A stretch of 64,000 nt of DNA from Flavobacteriales bacterium UBA5081 (GCA_002415785.1 DIAJ01000015.1:12061-76060), one strand, 5' to 3'. Positions 17,584 through 25,987 are shown, numbered from the stretch's first letter. The notes: generated from the letters alone by a model not told the origin. Program-made: numbers and translations.

Positions 17584-18840
17584 TTAATCTTCTTTTTCGT
17601 TAATGCTGTAAACTGTTAACCCACTTCTTAGTTTTGGTTCAATCCAAGTACTTTTAGGAGGCATAATTTGATCTGCATCGGCAATGGCCTTTAGTTGTTC
17701 CATGCTCACCGGAAAATGAGAAAATGCGACTTTTGCTTTACCACTGTCCACTTCTTTCATTAAAGCTTCCACACCTTCTAAGCCGCCTTTAAAATAAATG
17801 CGCTCATCAGTACGTAAATCGTCAATCTCTAAGATGGGAGCTAATAGATGGTTTGTTAAGATGGAAACATCAAGACTACTCACCGGGTCATTTTCATCCC
17901 AAAGTCCTTCTTTGGGAATTAGGCAATACCATTTGTTTTCAAAGTACATTCCTATTTCATGTACCTTACGAGGAATGAAAATCGGCTGGTCTACAAATAA
18001 TACCTCAAATGATTGATTAAGTGCTTTCAAAAACGCTTTTTCGCTCAAGCCGTCGATGTCTTTTACCAAACGGTTGAACTCAAAAATTTGCAATTCATTT
18101 TCCGGAATAAATACACCCATAAAGTAATTGTATTTCTCCTTACCCGAATGATTTGGGTTTTGCTCTTTTAGTTCTTTTCCCAAAAGAGCAGAGGAAGCTG
18201 AACGATGATGACCGTCGGCTATGTAAAGTGAGTCAACTTCTGCAAATGCTCTTTGAATCGCCAAAACTTCTTCCGGCTCATCAATAATCCAAAAGCTATG
18301 GCGAACTTTATTGCTGGTAGTAAAGTCGTATTCCGCTCTTTCCATTAATTTGTGTTGAGTTATACGATCAATGGTAGCATGGTTTGGATAAGTAAAGCAA
18401 ACCGGCTCGGCATTAATTTCAACCGTTTTAATGTACTCTTTAAATATTTCCTCTCTTCGGGCAATGGTGGCTTCATGCTTCTTTATCACTCGACTGTAGT
18501 AATCTTCTACTGAAGCACAACCAATAATTCCAATGTAAGGATGCCCGTCCTTTATTTGTCGGTAAATGTAAAAACTTGGCTTATCATCCTGAATAATTAT
18601 TTGCTGCTCAACAAAATCATCAAACTTTTTGCGAATATTTTCAAAGCGCTCTTTGGAGTTTGGGTCAGTTTTTTGTTTGCTCTTATATTCCGGGTTTAAG
18701 ATGTGTAAAAAGGTATAAGGATTTTCATCGAGTTTTGCCCGTAGCGCTTTAGCTGTGTAGGTTATGTATGAGCGTGAAGCTACTAAATGAACTTTGTCTC
18801 TCGCTGGGCGAAAAGCTTTAAATGGTTGAACGTTTGCCAA
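17584..18840 (-). CDS. DUF1015 family protein
   Basis: This 418-residue protein belongs to DUF1015, whose biochemical role is not established to my knowledge. Landmarks are FKAFRPARDKVHLVASRSY at the N-terminus, IGIIGCASVEDYY, the strongly conserved SLYIADGHHRSASSA near residue 208, and ILEIDDLRTDERIYFKGG. The DGHHR motif suggests a nucleotidyl- or phospho-handling site, by inference only. It sits between serA and yggS, an arrangement common in Bacteroidota. A terminator-like hairpin separates it from serA. Confidence 0.85.
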   Translation of the reverse strand: MANVQPFKAFRPARDKVHLVASRSYITYTAKALRAKLDENPYTFLHILNPEYKSKQKTDPNSKERFENIRKKFDDFVEQQIIIQDDKPSFYIYRQIKDGHPYIGIIGCASVEDYYSRVIKKHEATIARREEIFKEYIKTVEINAEPVCFTYPNHATIDRITQHKLMERAEYDFTTSNKVRHSFWIIDEPEEVLAIQRAFAEVDSLYIADGHHRSASSALLGKELKEQNPNHSGKEKYNYFMGVFIPENELQIFEFNRLVKDIDGLSEKAFLKALNQSFEVLFVDQPIFIPRKVHEIGMYFENKWYCLIPKEGLWDENDPVSSLDVSILTNHLLAPILEIDDLRTDERIYFKGGLEGVEALMKEVDSGKAKVAFSHFPVSMEQLKAIADADQIMPPKSTWIEPKLRSGLTVYSINEKED

Positions 18841-18869
18841 GGTTTTTCTGTTAAATGTTACTCAAAAAA

Positions 18870-18900
18870 CAGCCGATGTATGACTGGCAAACATCGGCTG
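18870..18900 (-). terminator. Intrinsic terminator between serA and DUF1015
   Basis: The arms CAGCCGATGT and ACATCGGCTG pair perfectly around an 11-nt loop and on the minus strand are followed by TTTTTTGAG. It lies just after the serA stop. Since the DUF1015 gene starts only 30 nt later, it may reduce rather than abolish downstream transcription. Confidence 0.8.
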
Positions 18901-18919
18901 AAACTTATTGATATGAAAA

Positions 18920-19876
18920 TTATACTTCAATTTTATAATGAGCAATAATGTTGTCTGCCAATTCAGTCCCAATTCGGTCTTGCGCTTCTAAAGTAGCTGC
19001 TCCAATGTGCGGACTTAATGAAACTTTCTCATGCTGTAAAACAGCTGAACTTGGTTCCGGCTCACCTTCAAATACATCTAAAGCTAAATGAGCTAGCTTG
19101 CCAGAGTCTAAAGCTTCTAAAGCTACTTTTTCATCAATTACGCCACCTCTTGCAGCATTGATCAAAATAGCTCCATCTTTCATTTTCTCCAATTCACTTT
19201 TTCCGATTAAATATTGATCTGTACTTGGAACATGCATACTGATGATGTCTGAATTGCTCAATACTTCATCCAAGCTGTGGTTTTCAATTTCAACTACTAC
19301 TTTTTGTCCGCCAACTTCTACTTCTATGTCAAAAGAGTCACCTTGCAGGTTGTGCGCCATTACGTGCATTCCACAACCTAATGCGTATGAAGCTAAAGCC
19401 TGACCAATTCTGCCAAAGCCATAAATTCCAATGGTTTTTCCTCTTAATTCAATGCCTTTCGCATATTTTTTCTTCAGTACTTTAAAGTCTGAATTTCCTT
19501 TAGTTGGCATTTCACGATTAGCGTCGTACAAAAACCTTACTGCGCCAAATAAATGCGCCATTACCAATTCAGCAACAGATTGCGAAGAGGAGGCCGGCGT
19601 GTTAAATACTTCAATTCCTTTTGAACGGGCATATTCAACATCAATGTTGTCCATACCAACACCACCGCGACCAATCATTTTTAAGGAAGGGCAGTTGTCA
19701 ATAATGTCTTTACGAACCTTAGTCGCCGAGCGCACTAAAAGCACTTCGTATTTTTCTCGATTAATTACATCTACTAAGTCAGATTGGCTCACTGTTTCAG
19801 TGATCACTTCAAAACCTGCATTTTCTAGGGCAGTTTTTCCGGAAGCTGCAATACCGTCGTTTGCTAATACCTTCAT
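18920..19876 (-). CDS. serA: D-3-phosphoglycerate dehydrogenase, short form
   Basis: It oxidises 3-phosphoglycerate to 3-phosphohydroxypyruvate with NAD, opening serine synthesis. The 2-hydroxyacid dehydrogenase pattern is intact: LLVRSATKVRKD, IGRGGVGMDNIDVEYA, the Rossmann motif GIYGFGRIGQALA near residue 148, NAARGGVIDEKVAL with the catalytic Arg, and the His in LSPHIGAATLEAQDRIG. At 318 residues it lacks the regulatory ACT domain, so serine feedback on the enzyme is not expected from that domain. It follows serC by 24 nt. Confidence 0.94.
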   Translation of the reverse strand: MKVLANDGIAASGKTALENAGFEVITETVSQSDLVDVINREKYEVLLVRSATKVRKDIIDNCPSLKMIGRGGVGMDNIDVEYARSKGIEVFNTPASSSQSVAELVMAHLFGAVRFLYDANREMPTKGNSDFKVLKKKYAKGIELRGKTIGIYGFGRIGQALASYALGCGMHVMAHNLQGDSFDIEVEVGGQKVVVEIENHSLDEVLSNSDIISMHVPSTDQYLIGKSELEKMKDGAILINAARGGVIDEKVALEALDSGKLAHLALDVFEGEPEPSSAVLQHEKVSLSPHIGAATLEAQDRIGTELADNIIAHYKIEV

Positions 19877-19900
19877 AAAATTATCTTTTTTAGAAATTAT

Positions 19901-20974
19901 TTATCCGTATTTCTCTTCAAAGGACTTCATTACGTCTACCAATACTTGCACGCTTTCTTTTGGAAGCGCATTGTACATTGAGGCTCTGTAGCCGCCTACT
20001 GAACGGTGTCCTTTAATGCCGCTAATGTTGGCAGCTTGCCACATTTCATCGAATTGATCTTTTAAGCTATCGTTAGTTAATACAAAAGTAGCGTTCATAT
20101 TCGAACGGTCTTCTTTCTCAACTACTCCTTTAAACAATCCGTTTCGATCAATTTCGTTATATAATAAATCTGCCTTTTCTTGATTCATTTTTTCAATTAC
20201 AGACACGCCACCTAAACCTTTTAGCCACTCTAAAGTGAGCATACTTACATAAATAGCAAAAACAGGAGGTGTGTTAAACATACTGTCTTTTTTAATGTGC
20301 GTTTGCAAATCGAGCATGGTTGGAATATTATTTCCTGTTTTGCCCAAAGCACTTTCTTTAACAATGTATAGTGTGGTTCCTGCAGGACCCATATTCTTCT
20401 GAGCGCCGGCGTAAATCATGTCAAAGTCGCCTACGTTGATTTCTTTGCTAAAAATATCAGACGACATATCGCAAATCAAAGGAATGCGACTGATTGGGAA
20501 GTTTTTAAATTGGGTTCCCGCAATCGTGTTGTTAGAAGTGAAATGTAAATACTTTGCATCGTTTGGAATGCCATATCCTTTTGGAATGTAGTTGAAGTTT
20601 TTGTCTTCGCTGCTTGCTATTACGTTGGCTTTCCCTAATTGCTCTGCTTCTTTAATCGCTTTTGATGCCCAAGTTCCGGTATTAATGTATGCCGCTGTTT
20701 CGCCTTTTGGTAAAAAGTTGTAGGCTGTTTTCAAGAAACCCAAACTAGCCCCACCTTGTAAGAATAGCACTTGGTATCCTTCGGGCACATTTAATAGCTC
20801 TTTGACTAAATTTCTCGCATTTTCCATTACCTCTACAAAGTCTTTACTTCTGTGAGAAATTTCGATAAGCGAAAGATTTAAATTGTTAAAATTTACCACT
20901 GCTTCTGAAGCTTTTTTCAATACTTCTTGTGGTAAAATACACGGTCCTGCGCTAAAATTGTGAACTTTTGTCAT
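19901..20974 (-). CDS. serC: Phosphoserine aminotransferase
   Basis: SerC converts phosphohydroxypyruvate and glutamate to phosphoserine, and also acts in PLP synthesis in many bacteria. The 357-residue protein opens with HNFSAGPCILPQEVL, has ISHRSKDF and LFLQGGASLGFL, and carries the PLP lysine in DMIYAGAQKNMGPAGTTL. It ends with GHRSVGGYRASMYNALP. It heads the minus-strand serC-serA-DUF1015-yggS group. I found no perfect -7 box upstream; a near match (CAATTTTG) lies around 21023-21030. Confidence 0.97.
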   Translation of the reverse strand: MTKVHNFSAGPCILPQEVLKKASEAVVNFNNLNLSLIEISHRSKDFVEVMENARNLVKELLNVPEGYQVLFLQGGASLGFLKTAYNFLPKGETAAYINTGTWASKAIKEAEQLGKANVIASSEDKNFNYIPKGYGIPNDAKYLHFTSNNTIAGTQFKNFPISRIPLICDMSSDIFSKEINVGDFDMIYAGAQKNMGPAGTTLYIVKESALGKTGNNIPTMLDLQTHIKKDSMFNTPPVFAIYVSMLTLEWLKGLGGVSVIEKMNQEKADLLYNEIDRNGLFKGVVEKEDRSNMNATFVLTNDSLKDQFDEMWQAANISGIKGHRSVGGYRASMYNALPKESVQVLVDVMKSFEEKYG

Positions 20975-21142
20975 TTTTTTATGTGTTTGGGTTATTTTGA
21001 TTAGCTATTTTCATTGGCACTCAAAATTGCGAATTTTAATTGAAAATCGGTAATTGTAGCCGCCTCATTTCCTATTTTTGAGCGTTTATTTTTTTCTTTT
21101 GAATAAAAATAAGCTTTTCACTTTTGATTGTTTGAAAAATCG

Positions 21143-21150
21143 TATATTTG
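21143..21150 (+). promoter_or_regulatory. rpmE2 -7 promoter element
   Basis: TATATTTG is a perfect TAnnTTTG match 28 nt before the L31 ATG. A TTTTG at 21122-21126 lies 16 nt upstream, near the expected -33 spacing. Confidence 0.65.
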
Positions 21151-21178
21151 CCCTCCAATTTTTTAAGGCAGAATACAG

Positions 21179-21457
21179 ATGAAAAAAGATATCCATCCGG
21201 AAAATTACAGAATGGTAGTTTTTAAAGACATGTCGAATGATTATTCATTTTTGACTCGATCTACCGCAGCTTCCAAAGAAACCGTTAAGTGGGAAGATGG
21301 TAACGAATACCCATTAGTGAAGTTAGAGATTTCTCATACTTCTCACCCTTTTTACACCGGTAAGATGAAATTGGTTGATACTGCCGGTAGAATTGACAAG
21401 TTCAAAAACAGATACAAAAAATTCGATAAGAAAACTGAAAAATCAACTGAAGAGTAA
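21179..21457 (+). CDS. rpmE2: 50S ribosomal protein L31, type B
   Basis: This 92-residue protein is the zinc-independent (C-minus) form of L31: MKKDIHPENYRMVVFKDMSN, then EDGNEYPLVKLEISHTSHPFYTGK and DTAGRIDKFKNRYKKF. It has none of the CxxC pairs that bind zinc in type A L31. Type B is the common form in Bacteroidota. The gene has its own promoter and terminator. Confidence 0.97.
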   Translation: MKKDIHPENYRMVVFKDMSNDYSFLTRSTAASKETVKWEDGNEYPLVKLEISHTSHPFYTGKMKLVDTAGRIDKFKNRYKKFDKKTEKSTEE

Positions 21458-21484
21458 TTTTTACATCGGATTTTACGAAATAGA

Positions 21485-21514
21485 AAAGCTGCCTTATAAT
21501 AGGTGGCTTTTTTT
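21485..21514 (+). terminator. rpmE2 intrinsic terminator
   Basis: AAAGCTGCC and GGTGGCTTT form a 9-bp stem with two G-U pairs and an 8-nt loop, followed by a T run. It lies 27 nt after the L31 stop. Confidence 0.8.
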
Positions 21515-21664
21515 GTGCACAATAAGCACAAAAAATAAAACCCTTTAATGATTCTTTTAGCTGCTCGCTTTTAGGCGTATTAATTTATTTTTAACCGTAA
21601 AGCCGGCAAACCTCGACTTTAGGGAGACAGGGGAAGTGTTTAGTACGCAAAGGAACTTCATTGA

Positions 21665-21949
21665 CTACGATCCGGCAAAGGGAGTTCCGAAAATACCTAC
21701 TGCCAGTTCACCCCATATTAATATAAAGAGAAAAAGCACAACTCCAATCCACAAAAGGCGCTTTTTGTTGGTTTTTACTTTTCTCAATACAATTTCAGTA
21801 CCTAAGCCAACAGCCAATAGCAGCATTCCCATCACAATAAAGTCAGTTTCATCCCAAACAACTTCATTGGTAAATTGCATGGCAATAAAAGGAATAAGTA
21901 GTAAAAGCGGAATGGCTGCTAAAATGAGCATTAGGCGTTTGGTTTTCAT
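21665..21949 (-). CDS. Small three-helix membrane protein, unknown function
   Basis: I do not recognise a family. From the ATG at 21949 it has 94 residues with three predicted transmembrane helices: MLILAAIPLLLLIPFIAMQF, FIVMGMLLLAVGLGTEIVL and LLWIGVVLFLFILIWGELAV. A short basic loop (RKVKTNKKR) separates helices 2 and 3. By the positive-inside rule this loop should face the cytoplasm. The frame extends eight codons further upstream, but MKTKRL is the more convincing start. The gene stands alone. Confidence 0.65.
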   Translation of the reverse strand: MKTKRLMLILAAIPLLLLIPFIAMQFTNEVVWDETDFIVMGMLLLAVGLGTEIVLRKVKTNKKRLLWIGVVLFLFILIWGELAVGIFGTPFAGS

Positions 21950-22125
21950 TTTTATATAGTTTAAATAAAACAAACAAGGTTATACATACGCAAATAAACG
22001 TATTTGCTTGTCGTTTTATTTTATAAGAATAAAGTTCTTGAAGATATTTAAGTTTTAACTTGCAGCGAACACTTCAGCTTTTCTTAAAGTATTGTCCGAG
22101 ATATTAGGAGAAATGTTTGAGTAAT

Positions 22126-22293
22126 TTAAATGCTTGTTTGCTGGCTTTCTATTGTTGATTTATTAAGCTCCATACTCCAAGAAGGACAGTCACAACCCTT
22201 TTTCTTTTTGCGTTTATAGCCTTTGGCTCCACTAGCGCAAGATGCCAAAAAGATGCTAAGGAATAGAAAATAAAAGATGTTTTTCAACTTCAT
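22126..22293 (-). CDS. Small lipoprotein with a basic KKKKGCDCPSW patch
   Basis: From the ATG at 22293 this is a 55-residue protein with a lipoprotein signal (MKLKNIFYFLFLSIFLASC) and lipobox cysteine at 19. A basic stretch follows, then a GCDCPSW motif with two close cysteines. The longer frame to 22362 runs through the nrdJ terminator hairpin and the promoter and is rejected. The function is unknown. The -7 box ends only 4 nt before the ATG, so the transcript may be leaderless. Confidence 0.65.
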   Translation of the reverse strand: MKLKNIFYFLFLSIFLASCASGAKGYKRKKKKGCDCPSWSMELNKSTIESQQTSI

Positions 22294-22297
22294 AGGA

Positions 22298-22305
22298 CAA
22301 AAGTA
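22298..22305 (-). promoter_or_regulatory. Lipoprotein gene -7 element, 4 nt before the ATG
   Basis: The minus strand reads TACTTTTG, then TCCT, then ATG. It begins directly after the U-tail of the nrdJ terminator, so the gene needs its own promoter. Confidence 0.55.
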
Positions 22306-22310
22306 CCAAC

Positions 22311-22351
22311 AAAAAAGCCTCCCAAAGCTAAATTGATCAGCTTGGGAGGCT
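22311..22351 (-). terminator. nrdJ intrinsic terminator
   Basis: On the minus strand AGCCTCCCAAGCT pairs with AGCTTTGGGAGGCT (one bulged base) and is followed by TTTTTTG. It lies 29 nt after the nrdJ stop. Confidence 0.85.
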
Positions 22352-22379
22352 ATGACACACAAAACTCAATTAAATTATT

Positions 22380-25064
22380 TTATCCACATTTGCTGTATCC
22401 GCAGTCGGAGCAAGTTAAACAGCCTTCTTTAAACATCAGGCCGGTTTCTGACTCACAGTCAGGGCAAACTTGTCCTTCTACTTTCGTACCATCCGGAATG
22501 TATTTTTTAAGTGCGCGCTGAACACCGTTTTTCCAAGTATTCAAGCTTTCGTCGCTAAGGTGTAAGTTGTTAACCATATCCACAACAAAAGCAATCGGCA
22601 TTCCGTGTCTTAATACACCTGAAATCAATTTCGCATAGTTCCAATATTCTTGATTAAAGGTTCTTGAAAGCCCTTCAATGGTTGTTTTATAACCGTCTTT
22701 GTCTTCGTATTGGAAGTCGTATCTAGAACGACCATCTTCTGTTTTGCTGCGAATTACCCATCCTTTGTCAATCTGACCTAAAATAGAGAATGAATCTTCG
22801 GCGCGACCGGTAAAAATTTCATAAGGTCTGCCTTCGATTAAACCAACTACGGCAATCCACTTTTCGTGGTTGTTGTTAAATTTAACAATATCTGCCTCCA
22901 AAACTCTCGGACGCTTTGGAGCATGCGTTTCCATAATGGTTACTTTCTCTTCTTTTTTGTTTTTGTCGTCTTTAACTAAAACTCCTGAACGAGAACCATC
23001 GCGGTAAACGGTAATTCCTTTACACCCACTTTCCCATCCGGTTACGTAGATTTTTCCAACCATTTCCTCAGAAATGTCTTCAGGAACATTCACGGTAACG
23101 CTGATTGAGTGATCTACCCATTTTTGGATGGCGCCTTGCATTTTTACCTTGTTTACCCAGTTTACATCATTGGCTGTAGCTTGATAATAAGGGGATTCTT
23201 TAATAATGGCATTTAATTCATCTTCCGGCAGTGTAGCCACTTCATCCACATTGTAGCCCTTGATTTTTAACCAAGTTTTAAAGTTGTGGTGGAATACGTG
23301 ATATTCTTCCCAAGCATCGCCTACTTCGTCGGTAAAATCTACGCGGCTACTTTTATCGTTTGGATTAACTTTTCTTCTTCTCTTGTAAGAAACCATAAAT
23401 ACCGGCTCAATACCCGAAGTGGTTTGCGTCATTAAACTCGTTGTTCCGGTTGGAGCAATGGTTAATAAAGCAATGTTTCTACGGCCATACTTAACCATGT
23501 CTTCGTACAATCCAGGATCAGTATCTTTAAGGCGGTTAATCATTGGGTTTTTCTCCTCGCGAATAGAATCGTAAACCGGGAACGCTCCACGATCTTTTGC
23601 CATTTCTACAGAAGAGCGGTAAGCTTCTAAAGCCAAAGTTTTATGAACTTTCACAGAGAAATCAAGTGCTTCGTCGGTGCCGTAAATTTTACCTAAGCCG
23701 GCCAACATATCGCCTTCAGCGGTAATTCCAACACCGGTTCTTCTACCTTCAATACACTTTTGTTTGATCTTTTTCCAAAGATTCAATTCCGTTCTTTTGA
23801 TGTCAAGCCCTTCCGGATCGTCTTCGATTTTTTTGATGATGGCATCAATTTTTTCCATCTCTAAATCTACGATATCGTCCATGATGCGTTGAGCATAAGC
23901 AGCATGCTTCTTAAACTTAGGCATATTAAATGTAGCTTCCTCCGTAAATGGATTTTCTACATAGCTAAATAAGTTAATTGCCAACAAACGACAGCTGTCA
24001 TACGGACAAAGTGGAATTTCACCGCATGGGTTAGTAGAAACTGTTTTGAATCCAAGGTCGGCATAGCAATCCGGAATGGATTCGTTAATTACTGTATCCC
24101 AAAACAAAATTCCGGGCTCAGCAGATTTCCATGCATTGTGTACAATTTTATTCCAAAGCTTTTGGGCATTGGTTTCGGTTTCATAAGTAGGTTCGTTGCT
24201 GTCTACCGGGTACTGTTGTTTGAAGTTCTTGCCTTCAACAACTGACTTCATAAAGTCATCTGTAATTTTTACAGAAACATTGGCGCCGGTTACTTTTGTG
24301 CCGTCCATTTTAGCGTCAATAAAGCCTTCCGCATCAGGGTGCTTAATAGAAACGCTCAACATTAATGCGCCTCTTCTTCCGTCTTGAGCTACCTCGCGAG
24401 TAGAGTTAGAGTAGCGCTCCATAAAAGGAACAATTCCCGTTGAGGTTAGTGCGGAATTCATCACCGGACTGCCTTTTGGTCGAATGTGAGATAAATCATG
24501 TCCAACGCCACCTCTTCTTTTCATCAACTGTACTTGCTCTTCGTCAATTTTCATTACTCCGCCATAAGAGTCAGCCACGCCCTTATTTCCAATCACAAAA
24601 CAGTTCGATAATGAGGCAATTTGGTAATCATTGCCAATTCCGGTCATTGGTCCGCCTTGTGGAACAATGTATTTAAAGTCTTTTAATAGTTCGTATACTT
24701 CCTCTTCACTTAAAGGATTTGGATAGTTGTTTTCGATACGAGCAATCTCACTTGCCAAACGACGATGCATATCGTCCGGCGTTTTTTCATAGATGTTTCC
24801 GGCAGAATCTTTCAGGGCGTATTTATTCACCCAAACATTTGCTGCAAGTTCGTCACCTTTGAAATATTCAGTCGCTCCTTTTACAGCTTCTTCATAGGTG
24901 TATATGTTTCTCGAATTACTCATTTTGTTTTCGGCATTGGCGGTGGATGCGCTCAGTTGTTCTTTTGTTGTCTCGGCTGTTTCTTTCATATTTTCAATAA
25001 ATTGGCGGTTGTCTCCGAAGAGATGATTAATAGTAATTTTACCTTGACCAAGGTAGTTACTCAT
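22380..25064 (-). CDS. nrdJ: Adenosylcobalamin-dependent (class II) ribonucleotide reductase
   Basis: It makes deoxyribonucleotides using adenosylcobalamin instead of an oxygen-requiring metal cofactor, so it works with or without O2. The 894-residue protein has YIVPQGGPMTGIG, SLSNCFVIG, RRGGVGHDLSHIRP, STNPCGEIPLCPYDSCRLLAINL with the thiyl-radical cysteine region, and NIALLTIAPTGTTSLM. A TSCPD-type domain follows near residues 740-840. The C-terminal CPDC...CLTC..CGYSKCG looks like a zinc and thiol-shuttle tail. I saw no cobalamin riboswitch and no good -7 box upstream. Confidence 0.95.
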   Translation of the reverse strand: MSNYLGQGKITINHLFGDNRQFIENMKETAETTKEQLSASTANAENKMSNSRNIYTYEEAVKGATEYFKGDELAANVWVNKYALKDSAGNIYEKTPDDMHRRLASEIARIENNYPNPLSEEEVYELLKDFKYIVPQGGPMTGIGNDYQIASLSNCFVIGNKGVADSYGGVMKIDEEQVQLMKRRGGVGHDLSHIRPKGSPVMNSALTSTGIVPFMERYSNSTREVAQDGRRGALMLSVSIKHPDAEGFIDAKMDGTKVTGANVSVKITDDFMKSVVEGKNFKQQYPVDSNEPTYETETNAQKLWNKIVHNAWKSAEPGILFWDTVINESIPDCYADLGFKTVSTNPCGEIPLCPYDSCRLLAINLFSYVENPFTEEATFNMPKFKKHAAYAQRIMDDIVDLEMEKIDAIIKKIEDDPEGLDIKRTELNLWKKIKQKCIEGRRTGVGITAEGDMLAGLGKIYGTDEALDFSVKVHKTLALEAYRSSVEMAKDRGAFPVYDSIREEKNPMINRLKDTDPGLYEDMVKYGRRNIALLTIAPTGTTSLMTQTTSGIEPVFMVSYKRRRKVNPNDKSSRVDFTDEVGDAWEEYHVFHHNFKTWLKIKGYNVDEVATLPEDELNAIIKESPYYQATANDVNWVNKVKMQGAIQKWVDHSISVTVNVPEDISEEMVGKIYVTGWESGCKGITVYRDGSRSGVLVKDDKNKKEEKVTIMETHAPKRPRVLEADIVKFNNNHEKWIAVVGLIEGRPYEIFTGRAEDSFSILGQIDKGWVIRSKTEDGRSRYDFQYEDKDGYKTTIEGLSRTFNQEYWNYAKLISGVLRHGMPIAFVVDMVNNLHLSDESLNTWKNGVQRALKKYIPDGTKVEGQVCPDCESETGLMFKEGCLTCSDCGYSKCG

Positions 25065-25093
25065 ACCTCTTAATTCAATCCTTTATATTTTCT

Positions 25094-25174
25094 TTTTTCA
25101 ACAAATCACTTTTAATTTTTGGTTGCTTATTCAATCGGATGTTCGTGGATTTTTCAACAAATTTTTTCAACAAT
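25094..25174 (-). repeat. Three TTTTTCAACAA repeats upstream of nrdJ
   Basis: The 311-bp divergent gap between nrdJ and the antitoxin gene at 25376 is very AT-rich and has no gene. It holds three near-identical copies of TTTTTCAACAAAT on the plus strand: 25094-25106, 25150-25162 and 25163-25174 (the last ends CAAT). Two are adjacent. They lie 30-110 bp before the nrdJ start, where a regulator could bind. No known regulator site is recognised. Confidence 0.5.
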
Positions 25175-25375
25175 TTTTAGTTTGGCATTGTGTACTTCGA
25201 AATTTTTGTTTTTAATATAAAGGGGTTAAAGTGTATTTATTGTGCGTTCGTCGATTGGAGTGTTATAGGATAGAAAATAAGGCATTGTTCAAGATTGTTG
25301 ACTCTTTTGAGGGGAGGAACAACAGGGGGGTAAATATTTAAATTTACTATCTTTAAGGTAACTAAACTTGAAATT

Positions 25376-25600
25376 ATGGAATTGTATTCAAAGGTTCAGT
25401 TAAAACAGTATGAGTTAATTGAGCGTCTAATGAAAATTAAAAAACTAGCTGCTTTAAAACAACTGGATGAAATTTTAGTTCGCTTAGAAATGGAATCAAG
25501 AGCGATTGAATCAGAAGAAGCGATTGAAGAGGGCAGTGTAATGAGTCTAGATGAATTTTCTCGAAAAAGTAATGAATGGTTAGTAAGCAATACAAAATAA
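25376..25600 (+). CDS. Putative antitoxin of a ParE/RelE-type pair
   Basis: This 74-residue protein is mostly helical and acidic, with no recognisable DNA-binding domain. The ending MSLDEFSRKSNEWLVSNTK resembles the toxin-wrapping tail of small antitoxins. I call it an antitoxin because it directly precedes and overlaps a ParE/RelE-like gene by 25 nt. A -7-like TATCTTTA lies about 25 bp before the start. The family is not identified. Confidence 0.6.
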   Translation: MELYSKVQLKQYELIERLMKIKKLAALKQLDEILVRLEMESRAIESEEAIEEGSVMSLDEFSRKSNEWLVSNTK

Positions 25601-25915
25601 TTGTTACGGATTCCGCTTTTTTTAAGATACTCGTCAACGATTTTACCCTATTTAAAGAATTTTTTCAGTCCTGAAAGAGCTTTAGAAATACAAAAAGCCA
25701 TTGAATTGGATGTAAGTTCGCTAAAGCAAATGCCTATTAGAGGAAGTAAAGAGCCTTATTTATCGGATCGACCTAAAGATTATCGATTTATACTGCATAA
25801 AGAGAGTCGCTATTTTGTAATAAAGATTATTTACTTTATTGACGAAATACGTTCAACAGTTTTCGTAACAGATTTTTTCCCTACCTCAATGAATCCTGAT
25901 AAAATTACTTCATAA
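25576..25915 (+). pseudogene. ParE/RelE-family toxin, frameshifted at a T7 tract
   Basis: From the ATG at 25576 the frame reads MVSKQYKIIVTDSAFF, a good ParE-type first strand, then leaves the family and stops at the TGA near 25672. The rest of the toxin is in another frame: LRYSSTILPYLKNFFSPERALEIQ, then RGSKEPYLSDRPKDYRFILHK, FVIKIIYFIDE and VFVTDFFPT. Removing one T from the seven at 25617-25623 joins the two parts into one ParE-like protein. The TTG-initiated frame at 25601 alone would lack the first strand. It may be a decayed gene, a sequencing error or a slippage-controlled gene. Confidence 0.72.
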
Positions 25916-25964
25916 ATGAAATTTTAAAGAACTACTTCAGGATTTATAAGTTAAACAGATTCTG

Positions 25965-25987
25965 CCCTGAAACGAGTACAGGGTGAC
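25965..25987. repeat. Dispersed CCCTGAAAC/CAGGGTGAC repeat, copy 1
   Basis: CCCTGAAACGAGTACAGGG followed by TGAC closely matches, in opposite orientation, the sequence at 56180-56202. Both have inverted-repeat ends (CCCTG and CAGGG). The surrounding gap 25916-26190 has no gene. This looks like a small interspersed repeat of the kind common between genes in Bacteroidota. Confidence 0.55.

Noticed and set aside
19431..19991. A 186-codon plus-strand open frame opposite serA and the end of serC.
   Set aside because: serA is complete with all motifs on the other strand, and the plus-strand product matches nothing recognisable and has no promoter.
25065..25375. Possible cobalamin riboswitch before nrdJ.
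   Set aside because: The stretch is AT-rich with short TTTTTCAACAA repeats and lacks the GC-containing conserved B12 box and paired arms.
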